Shown piece by piece: positions 1 through 5,500 of a stretch of DNA of 9,048 bases. The stretch is from Thermocaproicibacter sp036741535. GTDB taxonomy: Bacteria > Bacillota > Clostridia > Oscillospirales > Acutalibacteraceae. Under the pieces are notes generated by a model. The model was not told the DNA's origin and did not search any database. It was given only the letters and a program-made list of their open reading frames with translations. The DNA is taken from positions 1 to 9,048 of the forward strand of contig DAINSB010000098.1 of NCBI GenBank assembly GCA_036741535.1, read 5' to 3'. The position numbers and the translations under genes are program-made. Position 1 is the stretch's first letter. Each line of letters begins with the position of its first letter.

Positions 1-419
1 GCGCCCCAGAGAAAGGCCGTCTTCGCAGCGGCGCCCGCCACGACGCCCAGCAGGCTCCAGCCCACGCCGGGCCCTTCGGGATTGGAAGCGGGGCGAAGGA
101 AAAGCCAGAGGACCGCCACGATGATCAGATTCCCGACGGCGACCACCGGAATCATCTGCGGAAAAGTCATCTGCCCGAACGCGTAGGCCAGCAGCGGGGA
201 CGCCACGGCGGCCACGGCCGTGCCGGAGAATCCGACGGACCCCACGCCCACGATCAGCACAAGATTGACGAGCGAGCCGGTAAAAAGCTGCGAGACGAGC
301 GGCACGGATTTCGGCACGACAAAGGTCAGCAGCTGCACGACGATCAGCAATGCCAGAAGCAGCGCCGCCTCCGCGACCCATACGGTTGCGCTTTTGTTTC
401 TGCGACTCATAATTCCCAT
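1..419 (-). CDS. ECF-transporter S-component-like membrane protein, 5' part (runs off the left edge)
   Basis: The reading frame is open from the start codon to the window edge, so only about 136-139 N-terminal residues are visible. It begins with a short basic stretch (MSRRNKSATVW) and then hydrophobic segments of transmembrane length. Phrases such as FTGSLVNLVLIV, SPLLAYAFGQ and PQMIPVVAVGNLIIV, and AAAKTAFLWG near the edge, resemble substrate-binding S components of energy-coupling-factor vitamin/metal transporters. The substrate cannot be inferred. Two in-frame ATGs are possible: 419 (GGGGG only 3 nt upstream) and 410 (12 nt); neither spacing is ideal. The gene follows the terminator of the hydrogenase operon and has its own promoter, so it is probably a separate unit. 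The family call is from recognition of the pattern; another small integral membrane family is possible. Confidence 0.6.
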   Translation of the reverse strand, partial: MGIMSRRNKSATVWVAEAALLLALLIVVQLLTFVVPKSVPLVSQLFTGSLVNLVLIVGVGSVGFSGTAVAAVASPLLAYAFGQMTFPQMIPVVAVGNLIIVAVLWLFLRPASNPEGPGVGWSLLGVVAGAAAKTAFLWG

Positions 420-446
420 TTTCCCCCTTTTCTATATATATGATTG

Positions 447-475
447 GGTATACCACAAAAAAACGCGGCTGGCAA
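447..475 (-). promoter_or_regulatory. sigma-A-like promoter for the membrane-protein gene, overlapping the upstream terminator
   Basis: On the minus strand, TTGCCA (475-470) and TATACC (452-447) are separated by 17 nt, with TGG directly before the -10 (extended -10). Transcription would start near 440, about 20-30 nt before the start codon. The -35 lies inside the 3' arm of the terminator hairpin of the preceding operon. Confidence 0.45.
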
Positions 476-509
476 GTCCGGCGGAGAAAACCGCGCGGAC
501 GCGCCAGCC
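457..509 (-). terminator. intrinsic terminator of the minus-strand hydrogenase operon
   Basis: A long hairpin has arms GGCTGGC (467-473) and GCCAGCC (503-509), continued inward by GTCCG/CGGAC and GCGG/CCGC around an AGAAAA loop. In the minus direction it is followed within 3 nt by seven T residues (463-457). It lies 25 nt after the stop codon of the small Cys-rich gene. Confidence 0.85.
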
Positions 510-534
510 ACTTTTGCGGAGAGGCTGCGGCGTC

Positions 535-894
535 TTATCCCTTCCTCGACCCGGCGGCTACCGGAACCGCTTCCGGCTCTTCCGCCTTCCCGGGCCGCCC
601 GCCGAAGCATTCCCCAATGACGCCGTCGGGGAATTTCAGCGTGCAGACCCCGCATTCCTTCAGCTCGCGAAACAGCTTCGGCCTCACATACCTGCCGGCC
701 GCCGTCCGGCCGGCGCAGGCCGATTTTTTCTTCAGATACTCCCTGAAACTGATCTCTTTGCAGGGATACTCCATCTGCAGATCGTCCACATCTTCCAGAA
801 ACAGGACGTCTGAAAATTCACAGAAAGAGATGTTCGGGTTCGAGAGACGGTCCCCGGAAAGCGCGTGGTAATAGTTGCACTCTTTGCAAAGCAT
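535..894 (-). CDS. small cysteine-rich protein of the hydrogenase operon, function unknown (119 aa)
   Basis: The start ATG (894-892) is preceded by AAAGGGGG at 7-nt spacing, and the site abuts the stop of the hydrogenase gene 13 nt upstream, so the two are almost certainly cotranscribed. The protein has eight cysteines: CxxC at 3/6, singles at 25, 45, 60 and 95, and a second CxxC at 81/84. The opening (MLCKECNYYHALSGD, then SFCEFSDVLF and EYPCKEISFREYL) is of a compact zinc- or iron-binding type, and I recall similar small uncharacterised Firmicute proteins. The last about 20 residues are Ala/Pro/Glu-rich and probably disordered. No signal peptide or membrane segment is seen. A role as metal-binding accessory or regulatory partner of the hydrogenase is inferred only from position; I do not recognise a named family. 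Confidence 0.75.
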   Translation of the reverse strand: MLCKECNYYHALSGDRLSNPNISFCEFSDVLFLEDVDDLQMEYPCKEISFREYLKKKSACAGRTAAGRYVRPKLFRELKECGVCTLKFPDGVIGECFGGRPGKAEEPEAVPVAAGSRKG

Positions 895-907
895 AGAGAA
901 ACCCCCT

Positions 908-2365
908 TTACTTTTTGCTGCCCGACACGCTTTTCAGCGCGACGGACATGATCTGGTCGAAACAGGTCTCGGAGCCCGGCTCCAGAGCTTTTTTGGCGTA
1001 GGCCTCGAGGTTCATCTTGTTTTTCGCCGGCCGGCTCACGCTGATGCTGCCGGCGCCGCCGATGCAGCCGCCCGGGCAGGCCATGCCCTCGATGAAATTG
1101 GCGTCCAGCTTCCCTTTGGAAGCCTTCAGAAGCGCGGCGCGGCATTCCTCCATGCCGTCACACATCTCCGGATCGATCTGAAAGTCGATCCCGTTCTTTT
1201 CGAGCGCGTGCCGGACGGCCCCGGTGACGCCCCCGTGCTCCCCGAACATCCTGCCGTAATAGGAGGCGCCGGTCAGGTTTTCTTCCGGCAGCTCCTCGGG
1301 CCGGATGTCCAGCCCGTCCAGAAGAGCCTGCAGCTCCTCGAACGTGATCACGCAGTCCACGACGCCCGCAAACTCCTTTTTCCGATACTCCGCCTTTTTG
1401 GCGATACAGGGGCCGATGAACACGACCTTGGCCGTCTCGTCCCGCCGCCTGATCCATCTCGCCGTCTCTATCATCGGCGAAGAGTTGCCGGAAATATGCT
1501 CCGCCAGCTCCGGGAACGCGGAACGGACATACTGCACGAAGGCCGGGCAGCAGGAAGACGTGAGAAAACCCTTTTCCGCAAGCTCTTTCGCCTCTTTGTC
1601 CGCGACGAGATCGGCGCCCAGCGCCACCTCGACGACGTCGTAAAAGCCGGCTTTTTTCAGCGCGGAGACGACCTGCCCGAGCTTCGCCCCGGCGAACTGG
1701 CTCGCGATGGCGGGCGCCACCACGGCGTAGACATGATCTCCGTCCTTCGAGCCGCGCAACAGCCGGACCGCGTCCAGCAGAAACGATTTGTCGACGATCG
1801 CCCCGAACGGGCACTGGCGGACACACATGCCGCAGCCGACGCATTTGCTGGAATCGATCTTCGCCTTGTTGGTATGCTCATCCACCGACATCGCCTTGGC
1901 CTTGCAGGCCAGAATGCAGGGGCGCTGCTGCACGGTGATGGCGTGGTAGGGGCACGCTTTCATGCACAGGCCGCATTCCCTGCATTTCTGGGGGTCGATC
2001 ACCGTCCTGTGGTCCTGAAAGCTGATGGCCCCCATGGGGCAGGCCGCCTGGCAGCGGTGCGCGACGCAGCGCCGGCACGCCTCCGTGACGTACATGCGGG
2101 CCGTCGGGCATTTGTCGCACGCGATGTCGATCACTTCCACCACGTTGGGATTGTCTTTGTTTCCCCCCATGGCGAGTTTGACGCGCTCCGCCACGATTGC
2201 CCGCTCGCAGTAAATGCAGCAGCGCGTCGTGGCCGTCGGTCCCGGGATGATCTTTTTCGGGATCTCGCTTTGTTTTTCCTGCAGCTCGCCTTTCGATTCG
2301 AGGCGGACGATCTCTTTCAGTACCTCGTATTTCAACTGCTGCACATTGGTATCAAACAGTTTCAT
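908..2365 (-). CDS. hydA: [FeFe]-hydrogenase, group-B-like, with multiple [4Fe-4S] clusters
   Basis: A 485-residue cytoplasmic iron-only hydrogenase, predicted to interconvert protons and H2 using low-potential electrons. N-terminal region: CCIYC at 49-53, Cys 83/86, then cluster motifs at 97-109, 128-138 (CRECGLCMKACP) and 175-185 (CVGCGMCVRQCP). The H-domain follows: L1 TSSCCPAF (proton-transfer Cys272, cluster Cys273), L2 GPCIAKKAE (Cys320), L3 EGMACPGGCIGG (Cys430, Cys434). All H-cluster ligands and the proton-transfer cysteine are present, so it should be catalytically competent given the HydEFG maturases, which are not in this window. EGMACxGGCIGGAG and the CCIY...ERVKLAMGG N-terminus are like the poorly characterised group B enzymes of anaerobic Firmicutes, not the NAD-linked trimeric type. 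The start has GGGGGGA about 8 nt upstream. It lies 87 nt after the [2Fe-2S] gene and just before the small Cys-rich gene. Confidence 0.93.
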   Translation of the reverse strand: MKLFDTNVQQLKYEVLKEIVRLESKGELQEKQSEIPKKIIPGPTATTRCCIYCERAIVAERVKLAMGGNKDNPNVVEVIDIACDKCPTARMYVTEACRRCVAHRCQAACPMGAISFQDHRTVIDPQKCRECGLCMKACPYHAITVQQRPCILACKAKAMSVDEHTNKAKIDSSKCVGCGMCVRQCPFGAIVDKSFLLDAVRLLRGSKDGDHVYAVVAPAIASQFAGAKLGQVVSALKKAGFYDVVEVALGADLVADKEAKELAEKGFLTSSCCPAFVQYVRSAFPELAEHISGNSSPMIETARWIRRRDETAKVVFIGPCIAKKAEYRKKEFAGVVDCVITFEELQALLDGLDIRPEELPEENLTGASYYGRMFGEHGGVTGAVRHALEKNGIDFQIDPEMCDGMEECRAALLKASKGKLDANFIEGMACPGGCIGGAGSISVSRPAKNKMNLEAYAKKALEPGSETCFDQIMSVALKSVSGSKK

Positions 2366-2386
2366 CTTTCTTGTCCCCCCAACGCT

Positions 2387-2414
2387 CCGCTCTTCCGGCC
2401 CGGCCGGAGAGCGG
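2387..2414 (-). other. strong hairpin between the [2Fe-2S] gene and hydA
   Basis: CCGCTCT-T-CCGG and CCGGAGAGCGG pair over 11 bp with one bulged base around a 5-nt loop. In the minus direction no T tract follows; the hydA ribosome-binding G-run comes next. It is therefore more likely a processing or stability element than a terminator. Confidence 0.5.
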
Positions 2415-2452
2415 TTCCGCAGCCTGTGAAATGATGACGGAACGGAAACGGT

Positions 2453-2710
2453 CTACCGGGACACACGGGCCACGGGATGCAGGACGTATTTTGCGAAAAC
2501 ATCTTTCGCGTTCTCCGGCGTGACGCCGTCCACCAGGTTGCCGTCGATTTCCACCGAAACACCTTCCGAACTGCCGTGCTTCATACAGAAAGAGGCGCTC
2601 ACCGTGACATCGCTCAAATCATAGGCATGGATCAATTTTTGAAATTCCCCCGCGATCTCGCAGGCGCCTTTGGAATAACAGCAATTCCCCACACAGATTA
2701 CGATCTCCAT
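2453..2710 (-). CDS. thioredoxin-like [2Fe-2S] ferredoxin-domain protein (85 aa)
   Basis: A small thioredoxin-fold ferredoxin of the NuoE/HydC C-terminal-domain type, often found next to clostridial [FeFe]-hydrogenases and probably an electron carrier or redox partner. Seen: MEIVICVGNCCYSKGACEIAGEF (usual family pattern CVGSxCHLKG), a middle strand, SASFCMKHGSSEGVSVEIDG, and the C-terminal PENAKDVFAKYVL helix typical of the family. Start chosen at 2710 because AAGG lies 5 nt upstream; the upstream Met codons at 2722 and 2758 have no usable ribosome-binding site. Odd point: family members normally have FC-x3-C in the second half, but here the fourth ligand position is Gly (FCMKHG) and the loop is one residue longer. 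Extra cysteines occur near the N-terminus (CC, and Cys in GACEI). It is the first gene of the minus operon. Confidence 0.85.
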   Translation of the reverse strand: MEIVICVGNCCYSKGACEIAGEFQKLIHAYDLSDVTVSASFCMKHGSSEGVSVEIDGNLVDGVTPENAKDVFAKYVLHPVARVSR

Positions 2711-2748
2711 GATTACCTTCATCCTTTCGAGGCTGAATTTCCATCGAA

Positions 2749-2777
2749 ACTTTACCATGCAAGCTGCGGCGCGTCAA
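2749..2777 (-). promoter_or_regulatory. promoter of the minus-strand hydrogenase operon
   Basis: On the minus strand, TTGACG (2777-2772), a 17-nt spacer and TAAAGT (2754-2749) with TGG immediately before it (extended -10). The start point would be near 2742, giving a leader of about 32 nt to the ATG at 2710. This is the best match to a sigma-A site on this strand in the divergent region. Confidence 0.65.
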
Positions 2778-2940
2778 CATAATCGGACCAAAACGATGAA
2801 TTCCGGGCATGGGACAAGCGGTCTTCCGGCCGCCCGAAATCCGCGGGAAGGCCCGCCGCCGCTGCCTTTCTGGCGGTTTCAGCGGGACGTTTTCCGCCTC
2901 GAAAAGGGTCCGAACGTGAAAACCATGTTTATAATATGGC

Positions 2941-2962
2941 ACAAATTGCATGCGCGATTTGT
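2941..2962. promoter_or_regulatory. candidate operator: 22-bp imperfect dyad in the divergent control region
   Basis: ACAAAT (2941-2946) and ATTTGT (2957-2962) form perfect 6-bp arms; two further inner pairs match (GC at 2948-2949 with GC at 2954-2955). It sits about 15 bp upstream of the hydS -35 and about 165 bp upstream of the opposing promoter. It could bind a dimeric regulator; no specific family can be assigned. The rest of 2778-2940 is GC-rich non-coding sequence in which I see no gene. Confidence 0.35.
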
Positions 2963-2976
2963 TGATTTAATTTATT

Positions 2977-3006
2977 TTAACAACCCAAAATATTTTGTGA
3001 TATGAT
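2977..3006 (+). promoter_or_regulatory. promoter of the hydS operon
   Basis: TTAACA (2977-2982), an 18-nt spacer and TATGAT (3001-3006) with TGA directly before it (extended -10), in an AT-rich island. Transcription would start near 3013, giving a leader of about 90 nt. The leader contains two small hairpins, GCAG/CTGC (3023-3034) and GCCG...CGGC (3045-3065), without a T tract. Confidence 0.6.
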
Positions 3007-3104
3007 AAAATAAAATTGTAAAGCAGCAGGCTGCCGACGGAACGGCCGCTTTTCGAAAAAACGGCACAACGCCCTTCCCAGCGAAACGGTAACGGTGAGA
3101 TACG

Positions 3105-4832
3105 ATGGAAGAGATTATCAGGCTCAACAAATCAAACTGCAAAAACTGCTATAAATGCATTCGGAACTGCCCCGTGAAGTCGATCGCCTACCGGGACGAG
3201 CAGATCCGCATCATCAGCGACGAATGCATCTACTGCGGCAACTGTCTGCTGGTCTGCCCGCAGAACGCGAAATCGATCAACAGCGACCTGCCGAAAATCA
3301 AAAGGGCGCTGCAGGCCGGCGAAAAGCTCTACGTCTCGCTGGCGCCGTCCTATGTCGCGGCGTTCCCCCAGAGCGGGATCGTGAAGATGTCGGCGGCGCT
3401 CAAGGCGCTCGGCTTCGTGCACGTGGAGGAAACGGCCATCGGCGCGGAACAGGTCACCCGCGAGTACGAAAAGCTGATCCAGAAGCACCGCATGAAAAAC
3501 ATCATCACCACGGCCTGCCCTTCCGTCAACCTGCTGATCGAAAAGAACTACCCGTCGCTGATCCCCCAGATGGCGCCCGTGGTGACGCCGGTCATCGCGC
3601 ATTCCCACATGATCAAGAAGATCTACGGGGTACGGGCGAAAGTCGTGTTCATCGGGCCGTGTATCTCGAAAAAATACGAGTGCAGCGACCCGGAGAACAA
3701 CCACGCGCTGTTCGCGGTTCTGACCTTCAACGAGCTGGACCAGTGGTTCCGGGAAGAAGGGATCGACTTCGCGAAACAGGACCGCAGCGCGAGGGCCCTG
3801 GTCAATACGCTGCCGCGCTACTACCCGACCCCGGGCGGCATCATCAAAAACCTGCACCGGGACTCCCGCCGCGCCTACAAATGCCTCAGCATCGACGGCG
3901 TGGACCGCTGCATCAACATTCTGGATTCCGTCGTCCGGGACGACCTCACGGGCTATTTTCTGGAGATGAACGCCTGCATCGGCGGATGCCTCGGGGGCCC
4001 GGCGCTGCGGATGATGCACGTCGGCTTCCTGAAATCGAAGGACGTGCTGACCCGCAACGTGAAGCTGCACGACGAAGCCCCCGCCGCGCTGACGGAGGGG
4101 ATCGCCGCACCGTTCGAGAAAAGGTTCCACACCCGGGCCGGGAGGGCGGTCGAGATCGACGAAGAGGACATTCGGAGGGTGCTGGCCGCGACCGGGAAAA
4201 CGTCGCCGGACAAAGAGCTGAACTGCGGCTGCTGCGGGTACAACACCTGCCGCGAAAAGGCGATCGCCGTGCTGCAGGGGAAAGCCGACATCCGCATGTG
4301 TATCCCGTACATGCGGGAGCTCGCCGAGAGCATGTCCAACGCAGTGGTGGAAAACGCCCCGACCGGCATCCTGATCGTCAACTCCGCCCTCGACGTGGAG
4401 CAGTTCAACCCCGCGGCGGCGAAGCTGCTGGACCTGAACGAAAAATCCGTCGGCCAGCCGATCGGGCGCATCCTGCCCAGCGCGGATTTCGAGGAAGTGC
4501 TGAAGAGCGGGAAAAACATCCTGAACCACAAGCAGGAATACAAAGCCATGCACCTGATCGTGAGGCAGACTGTCGTGCTGGTCGAAAACAGCAGGCTGCT
4601 GTTCGTGCTGCTGGAGGACATCACGCGCGAAGAGCAGACGCTGGAGGACCGGCGGCGCGCCACCGCGGCGACCGCCGCGTTCGCGAACGAGGCGATCGAC
4701 AAACAGATGCGGGTGGTGCAGAAGATCGCCGATCTGCTCGGCGAGACCACATCCGAGACGGAAGTGGCCCTGCACGAGCTGACCAAGAGCATCGCCGCCA
4801 GGCAGGGGGAAGAAATTGGCCGTCCAGATTGA
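3105..4832 (+). CDS. hydS: sensory [FeFe]-hydrogenase with ferredoxin, Fe-S and PAS domains (HydS-like, group C)
   Basis: A 575-residue soluble sensor, not a bulk catalyst. Domains: 2x[4Fe-4S] ferredoxin at 12-51 (CKNCYKCIRNCP, CIYCGNCLLVCP); H-cluster domain at about 70-310 with L1 TTACPS (Ala137, cluster Cys138), L2 GPCISKKYE (Cys186), L3 EMNACIGGCLGG (Cys291, Cys295); a further Fe-S domain at about 371-400 (CGCCGYNTC, then Cys399); PAS at about 415-506; C-terminal helical linker at about 507-570. Ala replaces the proton-transfer Cys of L1, as in Thermotoga maritima HydS, which turns over H2 slowly; this supports an H2/redox-sensing role. There is no kinase domain, so output probably passes to the overlapping downstream phosphatase. 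A GGTGAG element lies 7 nt before the ATG. The stop overlaps the next start by 17 nt, indicating coupled translation. Confidence 0.9.
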   Translation: MEEIIRLNKSNCKNCYKCIRNCPVKSIAYRDEQIRIISDECIYCGNCLLVCPQNAKSINSDLPKIKRALQAGEKLYVSLAPSYVAAFPQSGIVKMSAALKALGFVHVEETAIGAEQVTREYEKLIQKHRMKNIITTACPSVNLLIEKNYPSLIPQMAPVVTPVIAHSHMIKKIYGVRAKVVFIGPCISKKYECSDPENNHALFAVLTFNELDQWFREEGIDFAKQDRSARALVNTLPRYYPTPGGIIKNLHRDSRRAYKCLSIDGVDRCINILDSVVRDDLTGYFLEMNACIGGCLGGPALRMMHVGFLKSKDVLTRNVKLHDEAPAALTEGIAAPFEKRFHTRAGRAVEIDEEDIRRVLAATGKTSPDKELNCGCCGYNTCREKAIAVLQGKADIRMCIPYMRELAESMSNAVVENAPTGILIVNSALDVEQFNPAAAKLLDLNEKSVGQPIGRILPSADFEEVLKSGKNILNHKQEYKAMHLIVRQTVVLVENSRLLFVLLEDITREEQTLEDRRRATAATAAFANEAIDKQMRVVQKIADLLGETTSETEVALHELTKSIAARQGEEIGRPD

Positions 4833-5478
4833 TGTTTCCGGCGCGTGCGACAACCCCTCCGCGGAAAGGCTGTGCGGCGACCGCATCGAGATCGTGCGGG
4901 GGGAAGCCGGGGTCACGGCCATTCTGGCCGACGGCCTCGGCGGCGGGGCGAAGGCGGCCATCCTGTCTTCGCTGGCCGTCAAAATGGCGGAGACGATGCT
5001 CGAAAGAGGCGAACCCATCGAAGAGATCGCCCGCATGATCGTCAAATCGCAGCCTGCCGGGAAACGGGAAAACGCCGACTACGCCGCCTTCACGATCCTG
5101 CAGGTCATCCCCAGCGGGACGATCTTCCTCGCCCAGATGGAGACCCCGGACGTCATCTTCCTTCGCCGCAGAAAGCCGGTCGAGCGGCAGACGAGCCGGA
5201 AAACCGTGGAGGGCAGGATCATCCGGAGCGCGGTCCTGAGCGTCGGCGAAGCGGACACCCTGGTCGCCGTCGGCAGCGGCCTGCTGCGCGCGGGGGCGGG
5301 GCGGGCGCTCAGAAGCGGCTGGAAGCTCGAGCAGATCGCGGCCTATATGGCGAACGCCTCGGCGCCGCGGGTCTCCGCCGCAAAGCTGGTCCGCCTGCTG
5401 CTTTCGGCCGGCAGGTCCCTCTCCCGCGGAAAGGGGAAATACGATCTTTCGGCGCTCGTCTTCCGCATGCACCGCTAA
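4816..5478 (+). CDS. SpoIIE/PP2C-type protein phosphatase, output partner of HydS
   Basis: A 220-residue, single-domain, soluble Ser/Thr phosphatase-like protein. Such genes commonly follow PAS-type sensory hydrogenases in clostridia, where they are thought to convert the sensor state into dephosphorylation of a regulator (no substrate shown here). Seen: CGDR (Asp22), AILADGLGGGAKAA (Asp39, the DGMGxG motif), NADYAAFTIL (Asp89), GLLRAGAGRALRSGW and the terminal YDLSALVF (Asp210, DDxT-like). The motif usually written SDG reads VGSG at 153-155, so one conserved metal-site Asp appears to be Ser. Start is TTG at 4816: AGGGGGA lies about 6 nt upstream, inside hydS, and the protein begins at the first beta strand. 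It overlaps hydS by 17 nt and ends 22 nt before the TnpB-like gene. Confidence 0.82.
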   Translation: MAVQIDVSGACDNPSAERLCGDRIEIVRGEAGVTAILADGLGGGAKAAILSSLAVKMAETMLERGEPIEEIARMIVKSQPAGKRENADYAAFTILQVIPSGTIFLAQMETPDVIFLRRRKPVERQTSRKTVEGRIIRSAVLSVGEADTLVAVGSGLLRAGAGRALRSGWKLEQIAAYMANASAPRVSAAKLVRLLLSAGRSLSRGKGKYDLSALVFRMHR

Positions 5479-5500
5479 AACCGGCGGAAGGGAAGGAAAA

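Noticed and set aside
875..2434. 519-codon plus-strand open frame opposite hydA
   Set aside because: It is the antisense of the hydrogenase gene; its product is Arg/His/Pro-rich with no recognisable motif, while the minus strand has full hydrogenase motifs.
2711..2758. Upstream Met codons (2758 and 2722) as start of the [2Fe-2S] gene
   Set aside because: They lack a spaced ribosome-binding site and lie in or near the promoter; the ATG at 2710 has AAGG at 5 nt and begins exactly at the family's first strand.
2959..2983. TTGTT...AACAA as a Rex operator
   Set aside because: The two arms span 25 bp, not the 18 bp of TTGTTAAN4TTAACAA, and the left arm is imperfect; kept only as loose half-sites.
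3132..5045. Long minus- and plus-strand open frames over hydS (637 and 627 codons)
   Set aside because: These are GC-rich shadow frames; the hydS frame carries all Fe-S and H-cluster motifs.
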